Positions 35,949 to 44,772 of a stretch of DNA of 64,000 nucleotides are shown one piece after another. Position 1 is the first letter of the stretch. Each line of letters begins with the position of its first letter. The stretch lies in IMG/VR virus record IMGVR_UViG_3300013101_002049, positions 86,129 to 150,128 of that record, one strand, 5' to 3'. Origin of the DNA: a virus. Under the pieces are notes generated by a model, which was not told where the DNA came from, searched no databases, and saw only the letters and a list, made by a program, of their open reading frames with translations. The position numbers and the translations under genes are program-made.

Positions 35949-36725
35949 ATGGATTTTGTAATTATCAGTGGTTATTTTAATCCAATTCATAAAGGACATA
36001 TAGATTATATCAAGGCAGCAAAAGATCTTGGTGATTCGTTGATCGTTATTGTAAATAATGATGTACAGCAAGAAATTAAGAAAGGTAAAATAATTTTACC
36101 TGAAACAGATAGAATGGAGATTGTTAAATCTTTGAAGTATGTGGACGAATGTGTTCTAGCTATTGATCAGGATAATACAGTGATTAAAACATTAGAAATG
36201 TTGGCAGACAGAATAAAATCTGAAGGTGACTATTGTATTAGGTTTGCAAACGGTGGTGATAGACATTCAGAGGGGGTAGTTCCTGAATCAGTTTTATCCG
36301 AGAAATACAATATTGAATTTGTTTATGGGGTAGGTGGAACAACTAAAAGGGATTCAAGTACTCGTATCAACTCTTTAATGAAAGAATCTTTTACTATAAC
36401 TCATCCTGAATATCATAATAAGGTTTGGGGGTCAGAAGAATGGATAGTGAATAGTCAGTTATATTGTGGAAAGATATTAAATGTTAATAAAGGGCATAAT
36501 TGTAGCTATCATTTTCATAAAATAAAAGATGAAACGTTTTATATTTTATCTGGTACTGTAGCAATGACGATTGAAGGGGAAACACGTATCATGGGTATAG
36601 GAGATGTTGTTCATTTAGCTCCATATACTAAACACACATTCAAAGCTTTAGAAAACACTCAGATATTAGAGATTTCAACACAACATTTTGAGGAGGATAG
36701 TCATCGATTGACTAAAAGTATATAA
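35949..36725 (+). CDS. cytidylyltransferase-like nucleotidyltransferase fused to cupin
   Basis: 258 residues. Residues 1-145: SGYFNPIHKGHIDYIKAAKD (HxGH motif), LIVIVNNDVQQ, RFANGGDRH and GGTTKRDSSTRI, like the HldE C-terminal half or other cytidylyltransferase-like enzymes. Residues 150-258: cupin with KVWGSEEWIVN, YHFHKIKDETFYILSG, GDVVHLAPYTKHTF, EISTQHFEEDSHRL. The fusion suggests nucleotide transfer coupled to isomerisation of a sugar. Preceded by GGAGG; follows the kinase. Confidence 0.78.
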   Translation: MDFVIISGYFNPIHKGHIDYIKAAKDLGDSLIVIVNNDVQQEIKKGKIILPETDRMEIVKSLKYVDECVLAIDQDNTVIKTLEMLADRIKSEGDYCIRFANGGDRHSEGVVPESVLSEKYNIEFVYGVGGTTKRDSSTRINSLMKESFTITHPEYHNKVWGSEEWIVNSQLYCGKILNVNKGHNCSYHFHKIKDETFYILSGTVAMTIEGETRIMGIGDVVHLAPYTKHTFKALENTQILEISTQHFEEDSHRLTKSI

Positions 36726-36727
36726 AA

Positions 36728-37231
36728 ATGGAAATGATTTTTGAAAGACCGATAAAATTAATTGTCTCCGAAATAGATGGAGTTCTTACAAATGGCACAT
36801 ACGCAGAGGATGAATTAGGTAATACCTTATATAAAGTTTTTAATCAAAAAGATTTTTTTGTGATTAATGAATTAAAGAAGTATTATAAGGTAGTTTTTCT
36901 TTGTGATGATAATAAGATTAATTATAATATGTGCCAGCGTAAAAGTTTGCCATTTTATTGGGGTAAAGGAAGTAAAGGTAAGTATGAAATTATACCTAAT
37001 ATATTAAGGCGTTATGATGCTACCCCTGATAGTACTATTTACATAGGTTCGAAACTATCAGATAAGAAATGTATGCAATTGATACCTTATTCTATGTGCC
37101 CGGATGATGTTGGTGATTATTTAAGAAGCATTGCTTGGGCTCCATTTATTGCAAAAGGTGGTGAAGGTATTTTTATTGAGTTGCTCGACCTTTTACAAGA
37201 GAATATAAGAAAATATATAAATTTAATATAA
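36728..37231 (+). CDS. KdsC-like HAD protein with altered catalytic motif
   Basis: 167 residues, KdsC/C0-type HAD without cap (LIVSEIDGVLTNGTYAEDEL, FNQKDFFVINEL, IYIGSKLSDKKCMQLI). The nucleophile motif, usually DxDGVxTDG, reads EIDGVLTNG, so the first Asp is Glu, and motif IV reads GSKLSD rather than GDDxxD. Phosphatase activity is doubtful; a regulatory or binding role is possible. Last gene of the glycan island. Confidence 0.7.
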   Translation: MEMIFERPIKLIVSEIDGVLTNGTYAEDELGNTLYKVFNQKDFFVINELKKYYKVVFLCDDNKINYNMCQRKSLPFYWGKGSKGKYEIIPNILRRYDATPDSTIYIGSKLSDKKCMQLIPYSMCPDDVGDYLRSIAWAPFIAKGGEGIFIELLDLLQENIRKYINLI

Positions 37232-37254
37232 AAATGATAAAAAATGATAGATAA

Positions 37255-37288
37255 TTATATATTTTTATATAAATTCTTCGTTTTTTTT
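37255..37288 (+). terminator. weak terminator-like hairpin after the glycan island
   Basis: TTATATA at 37255-37261 pairs with TATATAA at 37266-37272 around a TTTT loop; eight T residues follow at 37281-37288. The stem is A/T only and the T-run is 8 nt away, so termination would be inefficient. It lies between the island and the next promoter. Confidence 0.35.
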
Positions 37289-37310
37289 CTGAAAAAAATG
37301 ATAAATTAAC

Positions 37311-37339
37311 CTAGCAATATTGAAATAATATTCTATAAT
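37311..37339 (+). promoter_or_regulatory. phage promoter, CTAGCA-17-TATAAT family
   Basis: CTAGCA 37311-37316 and TATAAT 37334-37339 with a 17-nt spacer ending ATTC. Lies 30 bp before the dnaX ATG (37369), which has GGAGAAGG as ribosome site. It should start the second replication operon independently of the glycan island. Confidence 0.85.
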
Positions 37340-37368
37340 ATAAGTGTAGTTTATAACGGAGAAGGGCT

Positions 37369-39354
37369 ATGATAAAGAAGAGAAGGAAAGGTGATTTAAA
37401 TGTTGCATATCGACCTTACCGCATTGATGAGGTATTTGGTCATGATCGTATAAAAAATATGATCTCGGGATATTTAGAAAATGCTACATTACCACATGCC
37501 TCATTGTTTACTGGACCAGCAGGTTGTGTGGATTGCGATACTGAATTTTTTACTGGTTATGGTTGGAAAAAGATTTCCGAATACACTGATGGTGATTTAG
37601 TAATGCAGTATGATACTGCTACTAAGATAGCATCGTTAGTTAAACCGTTTAGGTATATAAAGAAGCCAGTAGATAAATTATTTCATTTTAAAACTAAATA
37701 TGGATTGGATCAGTGTTTAAGTAAAGATCATAGGGTATTATATTCATTACGAAAAAGTGGTTTACATACTGATAGTTTTGAGTCAATAATAAACACACAC
37801 AATACTAATAAGTATGGTTTTAATGGTAAATTTTTAACATCGTTTAATTTAGATGCATCTGCTGGTATTGATATGTGTTCCGCGGATTTACGTGTAATGG
37901 TTATGATAATTGCTGATGCAACTATTGACCCTAATAGAACAAAGTGTTGTCTTAATTTAAAAAAGAAAAGAAAAATAGAACGTGCTCATAAATTATTAAA
38001 CGAGGCAGGTATTGAATATTCTACATTAACCCAGGGTGATTATACACGATTTTATTTTATACCTCCAATTAGAACTAAGGAATTTGATAGTTACTTTTAT
38101 GGTTGTAATGCCAATCAATTAGAGACTATATCATCTGAGGTGGTTTTGTGGGATGGTGATCAAAATAATATTTTCTTTACAACATCTAAACAAAGTGCAG
38201 ATTTTATACAATATGCATTTACTGCTTCTGGTTATAGAGCTTCGATAAATATTGATGATAGGCGAATAAATAATAGGTCTATTACTTACAGGGTTATCAG
38301 ATCTACTAGTACTGTTTGCGGATTTAGTACTGTGGCCGATAGAAAGACTGTTATTTCTGAATATACACCAATAGATGGTTATCAATATTGTTTTACAGTT
38401 CCATCATCTTATTTAGTACTTAGAAGAAATAATTGCATATTTATAACTGGTAATTGTGGTAAAACGACTTTTGCTAGGATAGTTGCTTTAGGTTTGAATT
38501 GTGAAACAGGTGTTACATCTAATCCATGTTGTGAATGTTCTACATGTAAAAGTATTATAGCATTGAATAGTCTTTCAGTATTAGAGTTAGATGGTGCAAG
38601 AACAGGAAATGTTGATACTGTCAAACGTGTATTAAATGATTTACCCGCGGCTCCCTTTGGTAATGATAGAGTGCGGGTATTAATTCTTGATGAGGCGCAT
38701 AAACTTAGTGACGCCGCAGAGGATTCCCTCCTAAAGTTTTTAGAAGACACACCTGCTCATGTGTATATTATATTATGTACCAATGAGCCTCAAAAACTTA
38801 AAGAAGCCATTCGACAGCGTTGTAAAATGATTCAATTTAGTAGATTGGAGCGCAAACCTATATATGAGTTATTAGAACAAGTTGCGCAGTTTGAAGGTAT
38901 GAATTATAACTCAAAAATTCTTAATAAAATTACTGAGGAATGCGAAGGGACACCGCGTATAGCGTTGTCTTTTTTACAGCAGATTAATGCTGAAGGTAGT
39001 TGGACGAATGAAGCGGTTGGTTTTATTTTAAGTGCTGGCCTCGAAGCAGATCAACAAGAAGTTATAGATATGTGTAGATTGTTAGTTAAGAATCATGGCC
39101 AATGGCAACCAGTTCAAAATATTTTTTTGAAGTTGGTTAAAAAAATTCCAGTAGAAACTATGCGTATAGCGGCTACTGGATTTTTATCTGGATGTTTTAA
39201 GAGATCGACTTCCATTGAAGATGCAACTCGTTACGCTAAATGTGTAGAGTTAGTTGGGCAGTTATATTATGGACCTAAGCCCGAGCATATGTTATTGATG
39301 AAATTGTTTCGGAGTTATAATATTATACATTCGGGGAAGGATATATGGACATAA
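37369..39354 (+). CDS. dnaX: clamp loader ATPase, DnaX-like, interrupted by an intein
   Basis: 661-residue precursor, about 351 residues once spliced. YRPYRIDEVFGHDRIKNMI opens the AAA+ module; Walker A is split, GPAG^CGKTTFAR; after the intein come the zinc-binding CCECSTCKS, Walker B VLILDEAHKLSDAAEDSLLK and sensor 1 IILCTNEPQKL, PRIALSFLQ. It loads the phage's DnaN clamp. Only one loader subunit is visible, so it may form a homo-oligomer or use host subunits. The end overlaps the polymerase gene by 10 bp. Confidence 0.88.
   Translation: MIKKRRKGDLNVAYRPYRIDEVFGHDRIKNMISGYLENATLPHASLFTGPAGCVDCDTEFFTGYGWKKISEYTDGDLVMQYDTATKIASLVKPFRYIKKPVDKLFHFKTKYGLDQCLSKDHRVLYSLRKSGLHTDSFESIINTHNTNKYGFNGKFLTSFNLDASAGIDMCSADLRVMVMIIADATIDPNRTKCCLNLKKKRKIERAHKLLNEAGIEYSTLTQGDYTRFYFIPPIRTKEFDSYFYGCNANQLETISSEVVLWDGDQNNIFFTTSKQSADFIQYAFTASGYRASINIDDRRINNRSITYRVIRSTSTVCGFSTVADRKTVISEYTPIDGYQYCFTVPSSYLVLRRNNCIFITGNCGKTTFARIVALGLNCETGVTSNPCCECSTCKSIIALNSLSVLELDGARTGNVDTVKRVLNDLPAAPFGNDRVRVLILDEAHKLSDAAEDSLLKFLEDTPAHVYIILCTNEPQKLKEAIRQRCKMIQFSRLERKPIYELLEQVAQFEGMNYNSKILNKITEECEGTPRIALSFLQQINAEGSWTNEAVGFILSAGLEADQQEVIDMCRLLVKNHGQWQPVQNIFLKLVKKIPVETMRIAATGFLSGCFKRSTSIEDATRYAKCVELVGQLYYGPKPEHMLLMKLFRSYNIIHSGKDIWT
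37525..38454 (+). other. intein in DnaX Walker A
   Basis: 310 residues (53-362). Starts CVDCDTEFFTGYGWKKISEY; block B is LSKDHRVLYSL; ends YQYCFTVPSSYLVLRRNNCI then FITGN, followed by Cys. The penultimate residue is Gly instead of His, as known for a group of inteins ending TGN. A diverged LAGLIDADG-type segment is at VMVMIIADATIDP, where the acidic residue remains; endonuclease activity is uncertain. Confidence 0.88.
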
Positions 39355-41174
39355 GTTATGATAATGGATTGCCGGACCTTCCGCCACCAAATTATCAATA
39401 CATTACAAATACTGAAGAAGCTTTAAAAGTATTACCTGAAATTGAAAGGTACGATTTGATTGAAGTGGATACAGAGACAACTGCTTTGGATCCATTTATG
39501 GCGAAAATAGTACTAATTCAAATAGGCGTGCTTGGTAAATCTTACGTGTTTGATGTTCGTGATGGTAATGTTCGTGCGGAAGTTTTGAAATCGTTATTAG
39601 AAGGCGATGGTTCTTTAAAACTTTTACAAAATGCTGCTTATGATTTTGAGGTACTAAAAACTAATTTTGATATCGAGTTAAATCGTATTTATGATACAAT
39701 GTTAGTTGAACAGTTGTTGTATTTAGGATTACATCAGAAAGCAAGTTTGGACCATTTAGTTGGTAAATATTTACATATGAAGATGCCTAAAGATATTGCA
39801 ACTTCGTTTGTTAATTATCATCAAAAATATCAAGAATACCAACTTAGATACGCGGCGAATGATGTTTCAGTTTTGCGTGACATTTATAACATGCAGATGC
39901 CTAAGTTACGTCAAGATGGTTTGATGCGAGTTGCTAAATTAGAATTTGATTTTATTAAACCATTAGCAGAAATGGAATTAAATGGAATGTTGTTAGATGT
40001 TCCTCAATGGCGTAATATTCTTAATGATATGGTTGTTGAAAGAGATAGATTACGTATTCAGTTAGGAAGTGTATTTGAAGATACTATTGATCAGACTACG
40101 TTATTTGGTGTATCATTGATGAATTTAGATAGTCCTGCACAGGTTATTAAAGGGCTACAAAAAGTAGGTGTTTATGTTGATAGTACGGATGTTAAGGAGT
40201 TAAATAAACATAAGAAAAATCCAGTTGTAAAATTGTTATTGGAATATCGTAAATATGAAAAGTTCATCACTACATATGGTGAGCCGATGATTGATCGTAT
40301 TCATCCAAAGACTGGTAGATTACATACCAAATTTAAGCAGATGGTTGACACTGGTAGAATGAGTTCTTCAAATCCTAATTTACAAAATATTCCAAAAGAG
40401 CAGAAATATAGGTCTTGTTTTATCGCTCGACCAGGGTATAAGATTATTACGTGTGATATGAGCGCCGCGGAACTTCGTATCATTGCTAATTTGTCACGTG
40501 ATCCATTATGGGTTAAGATATTTAACGAAGGTGGTGATTTACATACTGTTTCTGCTGCTGGTATTTATGGAATATCTGAAGATGAAGTAATGGCTGATAA
40601 AAAACTGGATGATGAAGATCCAAATAAAAAGAATTATAGATCTAATTCCAAACCTATTTCTTTTGGTTTGGCTTATGGACTTTCAGAACATGGATTGTCT
40701 TTACGTCTTGGTATTTCTAAAGATGAAGCTAAAAAGATGATTTTGAATTATTTTAAAAAATATCCTTTAGTTCATAAATTTTTGGAAGAATCTGGTCGTA
40801 ATGCTGTGTTGAATAGATTTTCTGCATCTATTAGTGGGCGCAGACGGTATTATACTTTACCTGACCCCACTGATCCAGATTTTAAGAAAATTCGTGGTGC
40901 TATTGAAAGGCAAGGTAAAAATATGCCAATTCAAGCGGCAAATGCTGATACAATAAAACAAGCCATGATTCATGTTACTGAAAGAATTAAACCGTATGAT
41001 GCTCGTTTGTTATTAACGGTGCATGATGAAGTTATAGTTGAAGCTCGAGAGGATCAAGTAGAAGAAGTTAAACCTATTGTAGAACAATCTGTTAAAGACG
41101 GGTTTGATGATTTTTTCGAGTTAGTTAAAATGAAAGCTGGCGCTGATGTAGCTAATCATTGGGTGAAAGGGTAG
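39345..41174 (+). CDS. polA: family A DNA polymerase with 3'-5' exonuclease
   Basis: 609 residues. Exonuclease: LIEVDTETTALDP (DxE), NAAYDFEVL, YAANDVSVLRDIY (YxxxD), so DEDDy residues are intact. Polymerase: DTGRMSSSNPNLQNIP, IITCDMSAAELRIIANLS (motif A), RSNSKPISFGLAYGLSEHG (motif B), SGRRRYYTLPD, LLTVHDEVIVEA (motif C). There is no 5' nuclease domain. This is the replicative enzyme, presumably working with DnaN, DnaX, DnaB and DnaG from the same window. Confidence 0.93.
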   Translation: MDISYDNGLPDLPPPNYQYITNTEEALKVLPEIERYDLIEVDTETTALDPFMAKIVLIQIGVLGKSYVFDVRDGNVRAEVLKSLLEGDGSLKLLQNAAYDFEVLKTNFDIELNRIYDTMLVEQLLYLGLHQKASLDHLVGKYLHMKMPKDIATSFVNYHQKYQEYQLRYAANDVSVLRDIYNMQMPKLRQDGLMRVAKLEFDFIKPLAEMELNGMLLDVPQWRNILNDMVVERDRLRIQLGSVFEDTIDQTTLFGVSLMNLDSPAQVIKGLQKVGVYVDSTDVKELNKHKKNPVVKLLLEYRKYEKFITTYGEPMIDRIHPKTGRLHTKFKQMVDTGRMSSSNPNLQNIPKEQKYRSCFIARPGYKIITCDMSAAELRIIANLSRDPLWVKIFNEGGDLHTVSAAGIYGISEDEVMADKKLDDEDPNKKNYRSNSKPISFGLAYGLSEHGLSLRLGISKDEAKKMILNYFKKYPLVHKFLEESGRNAVLNRFSASISGRRRYYTLPDPTDPDFKKIRGAIERQGKNMPIQAANADTIKQAMIHVTERIKPYDARLLLTVHDEVIVEAREDQVEEVKPIVEQSVKDGFDDFFELVKMKAGADVANHWVKG

Positions 41175-41177
41175 AAT

Positions 41178-41606
41178 ATGGAAATTAAAATTCACAGGTT
41201 AGATGATAATGCAATTGTGCCTACATATGGTTCTGATGGTGCAGCATGTTTAGATCTTTATTCAGTAGATGTAGTTATTATAAGACCAGGTGATGTTCGT
41301 TATATACGAAGCGGATGGTCGTTTAGTATACCTGAAGGATATGAAGTTCAGATTTATCCTCGGAGTGGTATAGCTTGTAAAAAGCAGTTGATTGTTTTAA
41401 ATTCTCCTTGTATTATTGATAGTGATTATCGTGGAGAAGTTTATACATATATGAAAAATATCAGTAATGAATCTTTTATGTTTCGTCAGGGAGATAGATA
41501 CGCCCAAATGGCTATTAAACGAAGCATTCCCGTAGAGTTTGATGTTGTTGATGAATTAGATGAAACAGAACGCGGTGAAGGCGGATTCGGATCGACTGGT
41601 ACTTAA
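41178..41606 (+). CDS. dut: dUTPase
   Basis: 142 residues, usual trimeric dUTPase length. The five motifs are readable: GSDGAACLDLYS (1), PRSGIA (2), NSPCIIDSDYRGEVY (3), RQGDRYAQMAI (4), ERGEGGFGSTGT (5). It hydrolyses dUTP to dUMP, feeding the thymidylate synthase at 10445 and keeping uracil out of DNA. Four bases after polA. Confidence 0.92.
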   Translation: MEIKIHRLDDNAIVPTYGSDGAACLDLYSVDVVIIRPGDVRYIRSGWSFSIPEGYEVQIYPRSGIACKKQLIVLNSPCIIDSDYRGEVYTYMKNISNESFMFRQGDRYAQMAIKRSIPVEFDVVDELDETERGEGGFGSTGT

Positions 41607-41619
41607 TAGGGGGAAAGAT

Positions 41620-44600
41620 ATGGGTAAGTTATCTGAAAACGGAAAAAAAGTGGCAGAAGATAGATATTTTATGGATGATGAAGATTGGGATGGTTGTGCT
41701 AGTCGTGTTGGTACAGTTGTAGCTGGCGCCGAAAATTCTAATTCATTGAAATATTCTGACAAATTTAGTGAAATGATTTATAATATGGATTTTTTACCCG
41801 GTGGAAGAATATTACGTAATGCTGGTCGTCCGAGGGGATCTATGTTTAATTGTTATCACTTACCGATAGGAGATTCACGTGAAGAAATTGGCCAGTTTTA
41901 CAAGGATTCATTAATTTTATGGGGTGAAGGTGGTGGGATAGGTGTTAATGCGTCTTCTTTACGCCCTAAAGGAGCGGATATCAAAGGTGTTGGCGGTAAA
42001 TCATCGGGGCCTGTTAGTTTTTTAAGAGCGTCAGATTCTATTGCGGAAACTGTTGAAAGTGGAGGTTCTCGTAGAGCTGCTGCTCTAGCATTGATGCATG
42101 TTGCTCATCCTGATATTATGCGGTTTATTGATGCTAAGTTAAAACATGGAGAATTATCACATTACAATATTTCTGTAGCTGTTTCAGAGGATTTTTTAGC
42201 AGCCGTTGAAGCAGATATAGATTGGGAATTCAAATTTTATCAAAAAGCATACGGAAAAATAAGAGCTAGATATATATGGGATAAAATAATAGAAAATATG
42301 ATTAAATGCGCAGAGCCTGGTTTATTAAATTGGGATAATTTAACTAAAAATAATTCGTATTATTACGATCCGGTTATGGGCTGTAACCCCTGTCTTACTG
42401 GTAGTACTAAAATATATGTCGCTGATGGGCGTAGGTATGTATCAATAAAAGAATTGGCTGATGAAGGTAAAGATGTGCCTGTTTTTTGCTATAATAAAAA
42501 AACGCAGAAACCGGAAGTTAAAATGATGCGTAGACCACGTATAACTGGTTATAATAAGAAAATTTTGAAAGTAACTTTAGATGATGGTTCATCTATACGT
42601 TGTACAGAAAATCATGAATTTTATATGAAGGATGGTAGTATTAAACGGGCTGATGAATTGAAGTCAGGAGATAGATTGCATCATTTAGTTTCGTATAATG
42701 CGTCATTAGAAGAGATTTTTAAAGGTTCTAATTCTAGGTCTTCTGATTATGTTTGGTTAAATACAGGTTTTGCCAATACATTAAGTGAGCATAGGTTAGT
42801 TGCTGAATTTAAATTAGGCAGAAAATTAAGAGTTGGTGAGGTAGTTCATCATAAAGATAGAAATAGTTTAAATAATTGTTGTACCAATTTAATGGTGATG
42901 ACTAAGAAGGAGCATGATAAATTACATACTGCTGATATGATGGGTGAAAAAAATCCTATGAATAGATTTCCTGAGAAGAACTGGTTGATAAAACAAGATC
43001 ACTCTGGTAGTAATAATGGTAGGTTCAAAGGATATACTCCTGATCAAGTGTTTGATTTGGCAGTAGAATATTCTCTTAAGTTAGGTAGGCGTATTACTCA
43101 GAAAGAATGGTTTAAATATTGTAGAAAAAACGATATTTCAAATAGTCGTTATTCATTAGGTAAATACACATCACCTAGTAAGTTATTGAAAGCTGCAGCA
43201 GAGAAAGCTGACGTAGTAGTTTATAATTATTCAGCTAATATTAGATCATATAGACGTTACCTTAAATTGTTAAAAGAAACTGATTTAAATATATTTTTTG
43301 AAAATGGTCGTATTTATGTAAATAAAAAATGTGAATGGTGTGGTAAATCATTTATAGTAAATTGGGATAATAGGGAGCGAGCTTTTTGTTCTAGAAAATG
43401 TTCTAGTGATTATGGTTGGAATAATGAAGTAAGTAGATCTAAATTTTATTCTCATTATGAAAATAAACAACAGGAAACAAGAAATGCTCAAATCAATATT
43501 TATAATGAATTAAAGAAAACATTTGGAAGAGATCCGTTGAAAAAAGAATGGATGAGTGCTTGTAAGAAAAACAATGTACCTTCTAGGATACGAAGTGCTA
43601 ATGAGTCTGGATTTAATGAGTATTGTTTTACATCATATAAGGAATTAAAAGAAGCGGCTGAATTAAATTTTGTAGTAGTTTCTGTTGAAGAAGATGGGTA
43701 TGAAAATGTGTATAATGGTACAGTAGATGAGCATCATAATTTTTATATTATGGTAAGTGAAGCCGAAACTAAATCCAAAAAACCTAAATATAACAATGTG
43801 TTATGCGCCCAGTGTGGCGAGGCAATTTTAGCACCTTACGATGTTTGTGATTTAGGTTCATTAGTGCTTCCAAATTTTATTACTGGTACAATTAACACTA
43901 ATTGGAAGAAACTAGAAGAAGTGATTAAACTATCGGTTAGATTTTTGGATGACGTAATAGATGTAAATAAATATGTATTAAAAGAAATTGATATTAAAGC
44001 GCATAATTCTCGTCGTATTGGATTAGGAGTTATGGGATTAGCTGAATATCTTTTCGCTAAGAAATTAATATACGGTTCTACCAAAGCGGTTGTTGAGATA
44101 GAACGACTTATGAGGTTTATTCGAGATGTAGTTTATGAAACTTTAATTGAATTGTCTGATGAAAAAGGTGCTTTTCCTAAATTTGAACCAGTTGCTTATG
44201 GTAAATCATCTTTTATACGTAAATTACCTGCGTCATTGCGTATGAAAGTTAAAGAGCATGGTGTTCGTTGTGTTACTGGATTAGCTATTGCACCTACAGG
44301 AACTATTAGTTTGTTAGCTGATGTTACATCTGGGGTAGAACCGCTATTTAGAAAGGCATATATGAGGCACGACCGCGTAGGTGATCGGATGTATATTCAT
44401 CCAATTTATAAACAGTTTCTTGAAGATAAAAATAAAATTGAAAGTTGGTATGTTGATACAGATGATTTGAAACCCGAAGACCATTTTGAAATTCAATCAG
44501 TGGTGCAACGATATGTTGATGGTGCAGTTTCAAAAACTATTAATATGCCTGCTGGAACTACTTCGGAAGAATTGAGTAAATTGTCATTAGAATATGTAAG

Positions 44601-44763
44601 AGATTTAAAAGGTGTGACAGTTTATGTTGATGGTAGTAGAGAAGGTCAGATTTTAAACAAGGTAACTGAAAAAGAAGTTAAAAGTTATTTAAAAGGAAAT
44701 AAAGAAATTACTTCAGCAGGAGAAGAATCAGTGATGTGCGCGTCTGGTTCCTGTGAGATTTAG
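41620..44763 (+). CDS. nrdJ: class II (B12-dependent) ribonucleotide reductase interrupted by an intein
   Basis: 1047-residue precursor, about 573 once spliced. The start at 41620 follows AGGGGGAAAG; an ATG at 41560 lies inside dut. FLPGGRILRNAG, MFNCYHLPIG, WGEGGGIGVNASSLRPKG, GKSSGPVSFLRASDSI, GGSRRAAALAL, then GCNP^CGEAILAPYDVCDLGS after intein removal, and SVMCASGSCEI as the redox tail. The Cys of CGE is the thiyl-radical site in the family. No NrdB or NrdD/G partner is seen, consistent with class II. Confidence 0.88.
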   Translation: MGKLSENGKKVAEDRYFMDDEDWDGCASRVGTVVAGAENSNSLKYSDKFSEMIYNMDFLPGGRILRNAGRPRGSMFNCYHLPIGDSREEIGQFYKDSLILWGEGGGIGVNASSLRPKGADIKGVGGKSSGPVSFLRASDSIAETVESGGSRRAAALALMHVAHPDIMRFIDAKLKHGELSHYNISVAVSEDFLAAVEADIDWEFKFYQKAYGKIRARYIWDKIIENMIKCAEPGLLNWDNLTKNNSYYYDPVMGCNPCLTGSTKIYVADGRRYVSIKELADEGKDVPVFCYNKKTQKPEVKMMRRPRITGYNKKILKVTLDDGSSIRCTENHEFYMKDGSIKRADELKSGDRLHHLVSYNASLEEIFKGSNSRSSDYVWLNTGFANTLSEHRLVAEFKLGRKLRVGEVVHHKDRNSLNNCCTNLMVMTKKEHDKLHTADMMGEKNPMNRFPEKNWLIKQDHSGSNNGRFKGYTPDQVFDLAVEYSLKLGRRITQKEWFKYCRKNDISNSRYSLGKYTSPSKLLKAAAEKADVVVYNYSANIRSYRRYLKLLKETDLNIFFENGRIYVNKKCEWCGKSFIVNWDNRERAFCSRKCSSDYGWNNEVSRSKFYSHYENKQQETRNAQINIYNELKKTFGRDPLKKEWMSACKKNNVPSRIRSANESGFNEYCFTSYKELKEAAELNFVVVSVEEDGYENVYNGTVDEHHNFYIMVSEAETKSKKPKYNNVLCAQCGEAILAPYDVCDLGSLVLPNFITGTINTNWKKLEEVIKLSVRFLDDVIDVNKYVLKEIDIKAHNSRRIGLGVMGLAEYLFAKKLIYGSTKAVVEIERLMRFIRDVVYETLIELSDEKGAFPKFEPVAYGKSSFIRKLPASLRMKVKEHGVRCVTGLAIAPTGTISLLADVTSGVEPLFRKAYMRHDRVGDRMYIHPIYKQFLEDKNKIESWYVDTDDLKPEDHFEIQSVVQRYVDGAVSKTINMPAGTTSEELSKLSLEYVRDLKGVTVYVDGSREGQILNKVTEKEVKSYLKGNKEITSAGEESVMCASGSCEI
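42391..43812 (+). other. intein with HNH endonuclease and C-terminal Gln, in NrdJ
   Basis: 474 residues (258-731). Starts CLTGSTKIYVADGRRYVSIK; block B SIRCTENHEFYMKDG; ends HHNFYIMVSE then an insertion, NNVLCAQ, followed by Cys of CGE. The final residue is therefore Gln, not Asn. The centre has EHRLVAEFKLGRKLRVGEVV, HHKDRNSLNNCCTNL and KKEHDKLH (HNH), then a zinc-like CEWCGKSF ... CSRKCSS. Gln-ending inteins are known in RNR genes of some viruses. Confidence 0.82.
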
Positions 44764-44772
44764 GAGTTTTTT

